NCBI GenBank assembly: GCA_046330455.1
Contig: JAXLSU010000008.1
Coordinates: 1 to 64,000 of the forward strand
Source of the DNA: CAVQXR01 sp046330455
Lineage (GTDB): Bacteria > Actinomycetota > Thermoleophilia > Gaiellales > Gaiellaceae
Direction: 5' to 3'
Length of the DNA: 64,000 nucleotides
The stretch's first letter is position 1. Each line of letters begins with the position of its first letter. Below are positions 46,969 through 55,762 of the stretch, piece by piece. A program made the translations under genes and the position numbers. The notes below the pieces were generated by a model that was not told where the DNA came from, searched no databases, and worked only from the letters and a program-made list of their open reading frames with translations.

Positions 46969-48789
46969 TCAGCCGTCGCCGTCTTCGAGCGACCTCGCGA
47001 GCAGCGTCGAGACGTCGATGACCTTCAGCTGCTTCCCGCTCGTGCGGACGCCGTCGTCGAGCATCACCGTGCAGAACGGGCAGGCGACGGCGAGGGTCTC
47101 GGCGCCGGTCTCGGCGGCCTGGCGGACACGCTCCTCGTTGATCTGGCTGCCGCGTTCCTCCATCCACATGTGGGCGCCGCCGGCGCCGCAGCAGAACGTT
47201 CGCGCGCCGTGCTTCTCCATCTCGACCGGCTTGGCGACCGCGGCGACGAGCTCGCGCGGCTCGGCCTGAACGTCGTTGTGGCGGGCCAGGTAGCAGGAGT
47301 CGTGGTAGGTGATCGGCCTGTCCGAGCGCCGGGGCTCGAGCCGGCCCTCGCGGATGAGGCCGGCGAGCAGCTCGGTGTGATGGACGACCTCGTAGCTACC
47401 GTCGAAGTCGGTGTACTCGTTTCCCAGCGTGTTGAAACAGTGCGGGCAGCTCGTGACGATCTTCGTCACCCCGGCCTCGTTCAGCGTCTCGACGTTCTGC
47501 TGGGCGTAGGACTGGAACGTGTACTCGTCGCCCATCCGCCGTGCCGGGTCGCCCGTACAGCACTCGCGCGGGCCGAGGATCGCGAAGTCGACGCCGGCGT
47601 GCTGCATGAGCTTCGCCGTGGAGCGGGCCGCCTCGCGGGCGCGCTCGTCGAACGAGGCCGCACAGCCGACCCAGTAGAGCACCTCGGGCGCCGGATCGCC
47701 GGGCTCGAGGACGCGGACCCCGAGGCCTTCCGCCCAGTCGGCGCGCTCGGTCTGCGGCTTCCCCCAGGGATTCGAGCTGCGCTCGACGTCGCGGAGCATC
47801 GTCGCAGCCTCGGCCGGGAATCGGGAGTCGACCATCACGAGGTTTCGTCGCAGGTCGAGGATGTGATCGACGTGCTCGATCGAGACGGGGCACTCGTGGA
47901 CGCATGCCCCGCAGGTGACGCAGTCCCAGACGACGTCGTCGGTGACCGCGTTCGGGACGAGCTGGGCCGGGGTGAAGCCTTCGGCGGCGGCGACGAGCGC
48001 CGGCCCCTCGGCGAATAGCTGGTCGCGCAGGCCCATGATCAGGAGCTTCGGGGAGAGCGCCTTGCCGGTCGCGTAGGCGGGGCACGCGTCCTGACAGCGG
48101 CCGCACTCGGTGCAGGACATCGTGTCGAGCATCTGCTTCCACGTCAGGTCCGCTGCGGTCGCCGACCCGAAGCGCAGGTCGGCCTCGTCCTCGGCCTCGA
48201 AGCGCAACGGCTCGAGCCGTCCGCGGGCGCGGGTGCGGCCGAACCAGACGTTGAGCCCGGCCGTCGCGATGTGGAGGTGCTTGGAGTGGGGGAGGTAGGC
48301 GAGGAAGCCGAACACGAGGATCAGGTGGCACCAGACGAATGCCCGCTCGAGCGCCTCGGTCGTCGTGCCGTCGCCGAACGTGTTCGCGACCGCGTTCGCG
48401 AGAAACGACCAGTCGGCGTTCCACTCGGCCAGTCCGAGCGCGATCCGGGACGCGTGCCAGAGGAGCAGCGTGATCACGATCCCCGCGATCACGCCGAGGA
48501 TCACGTCCGCCTCGCCCAGGTGGCTGCCCCTGAAGCGCTCGGGCCGCTGCACCTTCCGGATCCAGAAGGCGGTCGCGACGCCCCCGAGCACGAGCAGGAC
48601 GAACACGTCGACGAGGGCCGCGTACCAGCCCTGCGATCCGAGCCAGGGCAGCGTTGCATCCCGGTCGACCGCCCCGACCATCGCCATCACGATCGTCGGA
48701 AAGAGCACGACGAAGCCCCAGAAGATGAACGCGTGCATGAGCCCGGGGACGAGGCGCTGCAGGAGCTTTCGCTGGCCGAGCACGACCAC
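46969..48789 (-). CDS. membrane Fe-S oxidoreductase, HdrD/EtfQO-like (heterodisulfide-reductase-related)
   Basis: At least 606 residues. An N-terminal membrane region (NarI-like helices, about 20-170) is followed by two [4Fe-4S] sets, CTECGRCQDACP and CVTCGACVHECP, and two CCG-type cysteine domains (VLYWVGCAASF...RECCTGD and TYHDSCYLARH...FCCGAGG). Such proteins take electrons from EtfAB and pass them to menaquinone. The gene directly follows etfA. The frame stays open upstream to 48954 with a further helix (AVIGSAIALAALLVICGGLF) that clearly belongs to the protein. But no ATG/GTG/TTG occurs there, only ATA at 48954 overlapping the etfA TAG. The GTG at 48789 is therefore a minimal start. Confidence 0.85.
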   Translation of the reverse strand: MVVLGQRKLLQRLVPGLMHAFIFWGFVVLFPTIVMAMVGAVDRDATLPWLGSQGWYAALVDVFVLLVLGGVATAFWIRKVQRPERFRGSHLGEADVILGVIAGIVITLLLWHASRIALGLAEWNADWSFLANAVANTFGDGTTTEALERAFVWCHLILVFGFLAYLPHSKHLHIATAGLNVWFGRTRARGRLEPLRFEAEDEADLRFGSATAADLTWKQMLDTMSCTECGRCQDACPAYATGKALSPKLLIMGLRDQLFAEGPALVAAAEGFTPAQLVPNAVTDDVVWDCVTCGACVHECPVSIEHVDHILDLRRNLVMVDSRFPAEAATMLRDVERSSNPWGKPQTERADWAEGLGVRVLEPGDPAPEVLYWVGCAASFDERAREAARSTAKLMQHAGVDFAILGPRECCTGDPARRMGDEYTFQSYAQQNVETLNEAGVTKIVTSCPHCFNTLGNEYTDFDGSYEVVHHTELLAGLIREGRLEPRRSDRPITYHDSCYLARHNDVQAEPRELVAAVAKPVEMEKHGARTFCCGAGGAHMWMEERGSQINEERVRQAAETGAETLAVACPFCTVMLDDGVRTSGKQLKVIDVSTLLARSLEDGDG

Positions 48790-48950
48790 GGTCTCGTTGC
48801 GTACGCGTGCCGGCCCCTCGCCGGAGCGGTCGACGGGCTTCCCGAGCCGGACGAGCCGGACGAGGAAGAGCGCGCGGCGGGCGAACAGGCCGCCACAGAT
48901 GACGAGGAGCGCCGCGAGGGCGATCGCGGAGCCGATGACGGCCGTCGTGT

Positions 48951-49919
48951 CTATGCGCCCCGCGCCTTCCGGATCTCGGCCGAGATCGCGGGCAGGATCT
49001 CGTGGAGGTCGCCGATCACGGCGTAGTCGGCGCTCGCGAAGATCGGCGCTTCCGGATCGTTGTTGATCGCGAGGATCTTCTTCGCGCCCTTGCAGCCCGC
49101 CATGTGCTGCGTGGCACCGCTGATCCCACAGGCGATGTAGAGGTCGGGCGCGATCTTCGTCCCCGTCTGGCCGACCTGGTCGGTATGCGCTCGCCAGCCC
49201 GCCATCGTGACCGCCCGGGAGCAGCCGACGGCGCCCCCGAGCAGTTCCGCGAGCTCCTCGACGATCCCGAAGCCCTCGGCCGACCCGGCGCCGCGACCGG
49301 CAGAGACGACGACCTTCGCCTCGGCGAGGGAGACTCCGCCCGCTGCCTCGCCGGCGCGGCCGGAGACGCGCACGCGTAGGTCGGCCTCCGACAGCGCCGG
49401 GGCGAAGGTCTCGACGGAGGCCGGCGCGCCGCCGACCGGCTCCGCGGCCACGGCGTGGGGCTGTACGGTCAGGAGCTTCGTCACCCCGTGGAGCCTCGCC
49501 TCCTCGAGGAGGCTGCCACCCCAGCGGACACGGGTGGCGGTTGCCGGGTCACCCGGGGCCGCCTCGAGACAGTTCGCCGCCATCGGCAGGTCGGCCTTCG
49601 CGGCCACATGCGCCATCACCTCGTTCCCGCGCTCGGTCCCGGGTCCGACGACCGCCGCAGGTGCGAGCCTTCCGGCGAGCTCGACCAGGCTCTGCCCGAG
49701 GGCCGAGGGGGCGTGGGACGAGAAGACGTCGTGCTCGGCGACATGGAGCGTCGAGACACCGTGGGCTCCGAGCTCGGAGGCCAGTGATGCGGCGCCCGCG
49801 CCGGCGGCGAACGCCTCGACCGGGCCGGCCTGGGCGTAGCCGCGGGCAAGGGCGAGCGCCTGGAGGGACGGCTCGTCGAGCGCGCCAGCCTGGTGCTCGA
49901 CGTAGACGAGGACGGTCAC
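48951..49919 (-). CDS. etfA: electron transfer flavoprotein alpha subunit
   Basis: A 322-residue EtfA from the GTG at 49919. The N-terminal domain is variable; the C-terminal FAD domain has VVSAGRGAGSAEGFGIVEELAELLGGAVGCSR, QVGQTGTKIAPDLYIACGISGATQH (FAD contact) and INNDPEAPIFASADYAVIGDLHEILP. With EtfB it forms an FAD/AMP heterodimer carrying electrons from dehydrogenases to the quinone pool. It lies between the HdrD-like gene and, after a 531-base repeat-rich gap, etfB. Confidence 0.92.
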   Translation of the reverse strand: MTVLVYVEHQAGALDEPSLQALALARGYAQAGPVEAFAAGAGAASLASELGAHGVSTLHVAEHDVFSSHAPSALGQSLVELAGRLAPAAVVGPGTERGNEVMAHVAAKADLPMAANCLEAAPGDPATATRVRWGGSLLEEARLHGVTKLLTVQPHAVAAEPVGGAPASVETFAPALSEADLRVRVSGRAGEAAGGVSLAEAKVVVSAGRGAGSAEGFGIVEELAELLGGAVGCSRAVTMAGWRAHTDQVGQTGTKIAPDLYIACGISGATQHMAGCKGAKKILAINNDPEAPIFASADYAVIGDLHEILPAISAEIRKARGA

Positions 49920-50450
49920 CTGGACCACCTCCTGGAGAGAGTCGACCCGGAGGAAGCTCGGGCGGGATGAGATCCCGCCCCTACACGGGCATGTGGGCGT
50001 CGGGTGCGGGTGGGATGAGATCCCGCCCCGATCTGGTCGGGGCGCAGCGTGATCAGGGCCTGCAGCCCGGCCTCCCGCCTGGGAAGAGCCGGCCGGGAGC
50101 AGTGTCTCGTAGCGGCCGGGGCTCGTCCGGTGCTGGCCGGCGGGGTCGTTCCTGGCAGCCCTGGGGTCGTCGGGGTTGAGCACAGGGTGGGCTGAGATTC
50201 CGCCCCTGCACGGGGGTGTGGGTTTCGTGTCGGGGGTGATCGGTGCTCGCGGAGGGGGGTGCTTGTCGTTGGGGCGGGATCTGTAGGCGAGGGGGTTGTC
50301 GGGGTTGGTCTTGGGGTGGGCTGAGATTCCGCCCCTGCACGAGGGTGTGGGTTTCGTGTCGGGGGTGATCGGTGCTCGCGGAGGGGGGTACCCGTCGTAG
50401 GGGCCGGATCTCATCCGCCCCTGCCGGCCCGGCATCAGCGAAGCTCGCAT
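49920..50450. repeat. repeat-rich gap between etfB and etfA
   Basis: Contains family A copies at 49960-49984, about 50006-50029 and 50397-50424, plus a ~94-base direct repeat at 50167-50260 and 50296-50389 (offset 129). Each unit of the direct repeat contains a degenerate palindrome GTGGGCTGAGATTCCGCCCC and GGTGTGGGTTTCGTGTCGGG. No coding region is credible. The gap interrupts what should be one etfBA transcription unit. Confidence 0.85.
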
Positions 50451-51215
50451 CTAGATCACCCCCAGCTGCTCGAGGATGCGGGCGACGGCCGGGGCCGCCT
50501 CCGCGCCGTGTCCGAGGACCTCGGCCTGCTTGCCCTCACCCGGCGGTAGCATCAGCCGCACGGTCTCGAGCACGGGCTCGGGTCGGGCCGGGCTGTTCGT
50601 AGCGACCGGCTTCTTCCGGGCGCGCAGCTTGCCGGGCACGGACGGGTAGCGCGGCAGGTTGAGCCCCTCCTTGACCGTCACGACGGCGGGAAGCGGCAGC
50701 TCGAACACGTCACGGCCCCCGGGGACCTCCTGCTCGCAGCGAACGCGGTCGCCCTCGATCGTGATCGCCTTGACTCCCGTCGCGCAGGGGCGCCCGAGCG
50801 CGTGTGCGACGCGGATCCCGACCTGGTAGTTACCCGCATCCGGCGACTCGTTGCCGAACACGATCAGGTCGAACTCGGTGCCGCCCGCCTGCTCGGCGCG
50901 GATCGCGTCGACGATCGCCGTCGCCGTGGCCCGCGGGTCCCACTCCTCCTCGCCCGCGAGGAGGTGGATCGCCCGGTCGATCCCGAGCGCCATCGCGTCA
51001 CGCAGTTGCTCCTCGGCCTCGGGCGGGCCGAGGGTCAATACGACGGTCTCGCCGCCGTGCTGCTCGGCGATCTGGACGGCCTCCTCCACGCCGCACTCCT
51101 CATGGGGACTGATCGTGAAACCGAGATGCTTCGTCTCGATCGACCGGGCGTCCTCGCCGAGCACGATCTTCCCGCCCGTGATCGGGACACGCTTGACGCA
51201 CACGAGCACGTTCAC
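50451..51215 (-). CDS. etfB: electron transfer flavoprotein beta subunit
   Basis: A 254-residue EtfB. The start MNVLVCVKRVPITGG and the central SPHEECGVEEAVQIAEQHGGETVVLTLGP are family sequence; GNESPDAGNYQVGIRVAHALG is the AMP/FAD contact region, and AVVTVKEGLNLPRYPSVPGKLRARKKP the C-terminal recognition loop. Its start overlaps the stop of the DMGDH-like gene (51212-51215), tying ETF to that dehydrogenase as electron donor. Confidence 0.93.
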   Translation of the reverse strand: MNVLVCVKRVPITGGKIVLGEDARSIETKHLGFTISPHEECGVEEAVQIAEQHGGETVVLTLGPPEAEEQLRDAMALGIDRAIHLLAGEEEWDPRATATAIVDAIRAEQAGGTEFDLIVFGNESPDAGNYQVGIRVAHALGRPCATGVKAITIEGDRVRCEQEVPGGRDVFELPLPAVVTVKEGLNLPRYPSVPGKLRARKKPVATNSPARPEPVLETVRLMLPPGEGKQAEVLGHGAEAAPAVARILEQLGVI

Positions 51216-53728
51216 GACTTGATCCTCTCGTTGTCGGGGTCGAAGAGCGGCGTCGCGCCCACCGCCGCGACCGTGACTGGATACTGCTCGGCCATGTACT
51301 CGACGGCCAGCTCCTCGCCGACGTGTGCGCGCTCCGGCGGCAGGTAGGCCATCAGGATGTGCTTGCGAAGCGACGGCCCCGCGCCCGCGCTCGTCACATA
51401 CGAGCGGCGCCCCTTGCGATCGACGAGCGGCTCACCGGCGCGGGTGAGGATCGGCTCGCGGCCCAGCATGTAGCGCCTGATGCCGCTCGCCGAGGTATGG
51501 TCGTCGACCGTGAGCGAGCAGAGGGTCGCCGCAGGCTCCTCCTCGCGATGGCGCAGGTACGCATCCCTGCCGACGAAATCCTGCTCCTTGACCTTCGCGC
51601 CCGACATGCCCGCCTCGACGGTCGTGTACTCGCCTTCGAGCTCGGCCCCGTAGGCCCGGTAGGACTTCTCGAGCCGCCCCGTCGTCCCATAGACGCCGAT
51701 CCCGACGGGTGTGAGCCGGTGCGGCTCTCCGGCTTCCCAGAGAAGGTCCCAGAGCCGGGCGCCCTGCTCGATCGGGACGTAGAGCTCCCAGCCGAGGTCG
51801 CCGACGTAGGAGATCCGCGAGGCGAGCACACGCAGGGTGTCCAGCTCGAGCGTTCTGCAGGTCGCGAACGGGAAGCCTTCGTTCGACACGTCGTCGCGGG
51901 TGACGCTTGCGAGGATGTCGCGCGCGCGGGGCCCCCAGAGCCCGAGCGTCGTCCAGCCGGTCGTCAGGTCGGCGAGCTGGGCCGATCCGTCCGCGGGGAG
52001 ATGGTCGACGAACCACTTGCGGTCGGCCATCCCGTGCGCGCCGCCGGTGACGACCCGGAACGTGTCCTCGGAGAGCCGCATGATCGTGAGGTCGCTGCGG
52101 AAGCCGCCCCCGGGGGTGAGCACCGGCGTGTAGACGACGCGGCCGACCGGCACGTCCATCTGGCGTACCGCAACCCGCTGCACGGACGCGAGCGCTCCCG
52201 GTCCGGCGATGTCGAAGATCGAGAACGCGGTCAGGTCGAAGAGCCCGGCCCGCTCGCGCATCGCGAGATGCTCGGCATTGACGATGGGTGACCACCAGCG
52301 TGCGTCCCACTCTGCTTCGCGTCGGTTGACACGGTCGCCGAACTCCTCGAGCAGCGGTGCGTTCGACTCGTACCACTGGGGTCGTTCCCAGCCGGCGGCC
52401 TCGAAGAAGACGGCGCCGAGCTCGCGCTGGCGCTCGTTCGCGGGCGAGAGCCGGACACCGCGGTTCGACGCCCACTGCTCGGAGGGATGGACGATCCCGT
52501 ACGTCTTGTTGAAGCCCTCCGACGTGCGGGCACGGACGTGCGTGCGCGTCTTCTGGTGCTCGTGGAAGCGCGCGATGTCGGAGGTGTGCAGGTCGATCTC
52601 CGACTCACCGTGCGTCATCCACTCGGCGACCGACTTGCCGACGCCTGGCCCCTCCTTGATCCAGACCGCCGCGGCCGACCAGAGCCCCTTCACCTCGGGC
52701 GTCTCGCCGAGGATCGGGGCACCGTCGGGAGTCAGCGAGAGCAGGCCGTTGATCGCGTACTTGATGCCGGCCTTCTCGTCGCCGAGGATCGACGGCATCA
52801 GCTCGAGTGCCTGCTCGAGCTGCAGGTCGAAGTCCTCCTGGGTGAAGGGGAGCTCGGTCGGGGACAGCGACGCCTCCTCGAGCGATGGGATCTCCTCGGG
52901 GTCGTACAGGATCGGCCGATGTGCGTAGGAGCCGACCTCGAGCCCCGAGCCGTGCTGGCGCTCGTAGCAGAGCGTGTCCATGTCGCGGACGATCGGGAAC
53001 TCGATGTCGCCCTTCGCGTCGGCGAACCAGTGCGACGGGCCGACGTCGATCATCTGATGCACCGCCGGCGTCAACGGGATCGAGGCCCCGGCCATCCGGG
53101 CGAGCTTCGGGCTCCAGACGCCGCACGCGATCACGACCGTCCCCGTCTCGACGTCGCCGCTCGTCGTCCGCACCCGGCGAATCCGGCCGTGCTCGACGTC
53201 GAGCCCGAGCACCTCGGTGTTGGCCGACACCTGCAGTGCGCCTGCCTCGACCGCGCGCTCGCGCATGATCGTGCCCGCCCGGAGCGAGTCGACGACTCCC
53301 ACGGAAGGTGTGTAGAAGCCGCCGAGCAGGATCGACTCGTCGATGAACGGCACGAGCTCCCTGATCTCCGCCGGCGTCACGAGTCGCGACTCGATTCCCC
53401 AGGCCTTCGACGAGGCCAGGCGCCGACGCAGCTCCTCCATCCGCTCCTCGGTGCGGGCGACCTCGATCCCGCCGCACTCGGTGAAGACTTCCAGCTCCCG
53501 GTACTGGCGCATGCTCTCGAGCGTCAGCTGGGTCATCTCCCTGGAGTGGTCGACGGGGAAGATGAAGTTCGAGGCATGCCCCGTGGAGCCGCCGGGGTTC
53601 GGCAGCGGCCCCTTGTCGATCAGCAGGACGTCGGCCCACCCCTGCTCGGTCAGGTGGTAGGCGACGCTGTTCCCGACGATCCCGCAGCCGATCACGACGG
53701 CGCGGGCGGTGGGGGGAAGGGTGCTCAT
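51212..53728 (-). CDS. FAD-dependent dimethylglycine/sarcosine dehydrogenase-like protein (DAO + GcvT domains)
   Basis: An 838-residue protein. The N-terminal FAD domain starts AVVIGCGIVGNSVAYHLTEQGW (dinucleotide fold, residues 11-32), with a covalent-FAD-type histidine region near STGHASNFIF. From about residue 430 a folate-binding aminomethyltransferase (GcvT) domain follows, ending with a GcvT C-terminal barrel. This architecture oxidatively demethylates dimethylglycine or sarcosine, passing formaldehyde units to tetrahydrofolate and electrons to ETF. The etfB and etfA genes directly follow, which supports that role. The true methylamine substrate is not fixed. Confidence 0.9.
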   Translation of the reverse strand: MSTLPPTARAVVIGCGIVGNSVAYHLTEQGWADVLLIDKGPLPNPGGSTGHASNFIFPVDHSREMTQLTLESMRQYRELEVFTECGGIEVARTEERMEELRRRLASSKAWGIESRLVTPAEIRELVPFIDESILLGGFYTPSVGVVDSLRAGTIMRERAVEAGALQVSANTEVLGLDVEHGRIRRVRTTSGDVETGTVVIACGVWSPKLARMAGASIPLTPAVHQMIDVGPSHWFADAKGDIEFPIVRDMDTLCYERQHGSGLEVGSYAHRPILYDPEEIPSLEEASLSPTELPFTQEDFDLQLEQALELMPSILGDEKAGIKYAINGLLSLTPDGAPILGETPEVKGLWSAAAVWIKEGPGVGKSVAEWMTHGESEIDLHTSDIARFHEHQKTRTHVRARTSEGFNKTYGIVHPSEQWASNRGVRLSPANERQRELGAVFFEAAGWERPQWYESNAPLLEEFGDRVNRREAEWDARWWSPIVNAEHLAMRERAGLFDLTAFSIFDIAGPGALASVQRVAVRQMDVPVGRVVYTPVLTPGGGFRSDLTIMRLSEDTFRVVTGGAHGMADRKWFVDHLPADGSAQLADLTTGWTTLGLWGPRARDILASVTRDDVSNEGFPFATCRTLELDTLRVLASRISYVGDLGWELYVPIEQGARLWDLLWEAGEPHRLTPVGIGVYGTTGRLEKSYRAYGAELEGEYTTVEAGMSGAKVKEQDFVGRDAYLRHREEEPAATLCSLTVDDHTSASGIRRYMLGREPILTRAGEPLVDRKGRRSYVTSAGAGPSLRKHILMAYLPPERAHVGEELAVEYMAEQYPVTVAAVGATPLFDPDNERIKS

Positions 53729-53758
53729 CAGCTCGGTCTCCTCGTCGGTGGCAGGGTC

Positions 53759-54505
53759 TCAGAGCACGCTTCGGATCGCGCTCTCGAAGGCTTCGATGTG
53801 GTAGCGCATCATGGCCTCGGCGACGGCCGGGTCGCGGTCTCGGATCGCCTCGAGCAGCGCCCCGTGCTCGCCGACGGCCGCGTCGAGCCTCGCGACACGG
53901 TCGAGGGCGAGAAACCAGATCCGCAACGTCAGCACGTAGTGCTCGTTCAGCGTCGCTTCGAGATACGGGTTGTGGGCGCACCGGTAGACATGACGATGGA
54001 TCCGCTGGTCGAGCTCGATCAGGGCGCGCTCGTCGTGACCGCCGGCGACCCGGGCGAGTTCGCCGAGGAGTTCGCCGACGACGGTCCGATCCGCGGCAGT
54101 CGCCCGCACCGCGGCGAGCCTCGCGGCCATCGGCTCGAGGACGGCACGGACCTCGGCGAGTGCCGAGAGCGCGCCCGCGTCGACACCTGCGACGACCATT
54201 CCCCGCCGTGGATACACGACGACGAGTCGTTCGCGGGCGAGTGCCCGCAGCGCTTCCCTGACCGGGGTACGGCCGAGCTCGAGGCGCTGCATCAGCGCCC
54301 GCTCGTCGACCACGGAGCCCGGCGGTAGCTCGAGCGTCACGATCAGCTCGCGGATCCGGTAGTAGGCCCGCTCGCTGAGCGAGCCCGCCTCGGCGGCCTC
54401 GGGCTGATGGAGCAGGGAGATTCCTGTCGGGCGACTGATATATCGATCATATACTCGATCCTGTCCGGATGACGACGACGCGGCGATCCCATCGTCCGGC
54501 CGCAC
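53759..54505 (-). CDS. GntR-family regulator (FCD subfamily)
   Basis: A 248-residue regulator with a GntR winged helix (LSERAYYRIRELIVTLELPPGSVVDERALMQRLELGRTPVREALR, about residues 42-86) and a helical FCD ligand domain with the metal-binding histidines in ELDQRIHRHVYRCAHN and GEHGALLEAI. It probably controls the adjacent DMGDH-etf operon. The first ~38 residues before the HTH contain no conserved sequence. An operator-like palindrome lies inside them (54438-54454), so the true start may be downstream. Confidence 0.85.
   Translation of the reverse strand: MRPDDGIAASSSSGQDRVYDRYISRPTGISLLHQPEAAEAGSLSERAYYRIRELIVTLELPPGSVVDERALMQRLELGRTPVREALRALARERLVVVYPRRGMVVAGVDAGALSALAEVRAVLEPMAARLAAVRATAADRTVVGELLGELARVAGGHDERALIELDQRIHRHVYRCAHNPYLEATLNEHYVLTLRIWFLALDRVARLDAAVGEHGALLEAIRDRDPAVAEAMMRYHIEAFESAIRSVL
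54438..54454. promoter_or_regulatory. AT-rich palindrome, candidate GntR operator
   Basis: TATAT (54439-54443) and ATATA (54449-54453) flank CGATC, in sharp contrast to the GC-rich surroundings. It sits about 80 bases from the thrC start and inside the first codons of the GntR frame. GntR/FCD proteins often bind such short palindromes near their own gene. Confidence 0.45.
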
Positions 54506-54533
54506 CTCCGCTCCCGCGCCTACGATTGGGGTC

Positions 54534-55538
54534 GTGGCCGCGGCGGTGAACAGGCAGACGATCGGCGTCGTCGAGCGCTATCGCGAGCGGCTCGCGCTCG
54601 AGCCGGGGGCACGTGTCGTAACGATGGGGGAGGGGTCGACCCCGCTCGTCCATGCACCCCGGATCTCGGAGCGGCTCGGCGTCGAGGTCTGGCTCAAGCT
54701 CGAGAGCATGAACCCGACCGGAAGCTTCAAGGATCGCGGGATGACCGTCGCCGTCTCGAAGGCGGTGGCCGACGGCGCGAGCGCGGTGATCTGCGCCTCG
54801 ACCGGCAACACGGCTGCCTCGGCGGCCGCCTACGCGGCGCGGGCCGGGCTCGTGGCCGTGATCCTGCAGCCTGCCGGGGCCGTCGCGCTCGGAAAGCTCG
54901 CCCAGGCGCGTGCGGTCGGCGCCCGGCTGCTCGAGGTTCGCGGCAGCTTCGACCAGGCGCTCCGGGCCGCGATGGAGCTCGGCCGTCGTGGCACCCACGT
55001 GCTCGTCAACTCCGTCAACCCCTGGCGGCTCGAGGGCCAGAAGACGGCGCCGTTCGAGATCGCGGAAGAGCTCGGCGCTGTGCCCGACGTGCTGGCGCTT
55101 CCCTATGGCGGCGGGGGCAATACGACGGCCTACGCGCGAGGCTTCGAGGAGTGGGGCGGCGCGATGCCGCGAATCCTCGCCGGCGAGTCGGCTCACCGGG
55201 CCCAGACCGTGGCGAGCGCGATCCGGATCGCCGAGCCGGTACACCAGCACGAGGTCGAGGTCGCCGTCGCGCGCCACGGCGTCGAGATCGTGACCCTCGG
55301 CGACGACGCGATTCTGGCAGCCTGGAAGGAGCTTGCGACGACCGAGGGTGTCTTCTGCGAGCCGTCGAGCGCTGCGAGCATCGCCGCGCTCGCGGCGAGC
55401 GCGCCGCGCCCGGGATCGCTCGCCGTGTGCGTGATCACGGGACACGGGCTCAAGGACCCGGCAACGGTCGAGCGCTCGACCCCGCCGCCGCTGACCGTCG
55501 ATCCCGACCCGGACGCGATCGCCGAAGCCAGCGCCTGA
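54534..55538 (+). CDS. thrC: threonine synthase
   Basis: A 334-residue fold-type II PLP enzyme of the short actinobacterial ThrC type. It converts O-phosphohomoserine to threonine and phosphate. The Schiff-base lysine is in PTGSFKDRGM (about residue 64); ASTGNTAASAAAYAA binds the cofactor phosphate region, and PYGGGGNTTAY the other loop. GTG start at 54534. It is followed, after 224 bases, by homoserine kinase, so it is the canonical threonine pathway copy. A second ThrC-like gene at 62524 differs in having a zinc-ribbon-like N terminus and a SAM riboswitch. Confidence 0.93.
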   Translation: MAAAVNRQTIGVVERYRERLALEPGARVVTMGEGSTPLVHAPRISERLGVEVWLKLESMNPTGSFKDRGMTVAVSKAVADGASAVICASTGNTAASAAAYAARAGLVAVILQPAGAVALGKLAQARAVGARLLEVRGSFDQALRAAMELGRRGTHVLVNSVNPWRLEGQKTAPFEIAEELGAVPDVLALPYGGGGNTTAYARGFEEWGGAMPRILAGESAHRAQTVASAIRIAEPVHQHEVEVAVARHGVEIVTLGDDAILAAWKELATTEGVFCEPSSAASIAALAASAPRPGSLAVCVITGHGLKDPATVERSTPPPLTVDPDPDAIAEASA

Positions 55539-55582
55539 AAGACCCGTCGTGCAGGCTCCGAATCGATCGTGGCATATCGCCC

Positions 55583-55715
55583 GTAGGGGCGGGATCTCAT
55601 CCCGCCCTCGCCGTGCCGCGCGTGAGGGCCGAAGGGCCCGGATGAGCTTGGGCGGGACCCGATGAGGTCGGCGAGACCCGATGAGGTCAGGCAGGGCCGG
55701 ATGAGCTCCGACCTC
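55583..55715. repeat. family A repeat and degenerate tandem GATGAG units
   Basis: A perfect forward copy is at 55583-55607. From 55640 to 55715 four degenerate units built on CCCGATGAGGTCGG or CCGGATGAGC occur in tandem. No coding region is seen between thrC and thrB. Confidence 0.75.
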
Positions 55716-55762
55716 CACAGGGGCGACGTGGGGTCGCGGGTTCCGCGGGGAGCCCGGGTCCC

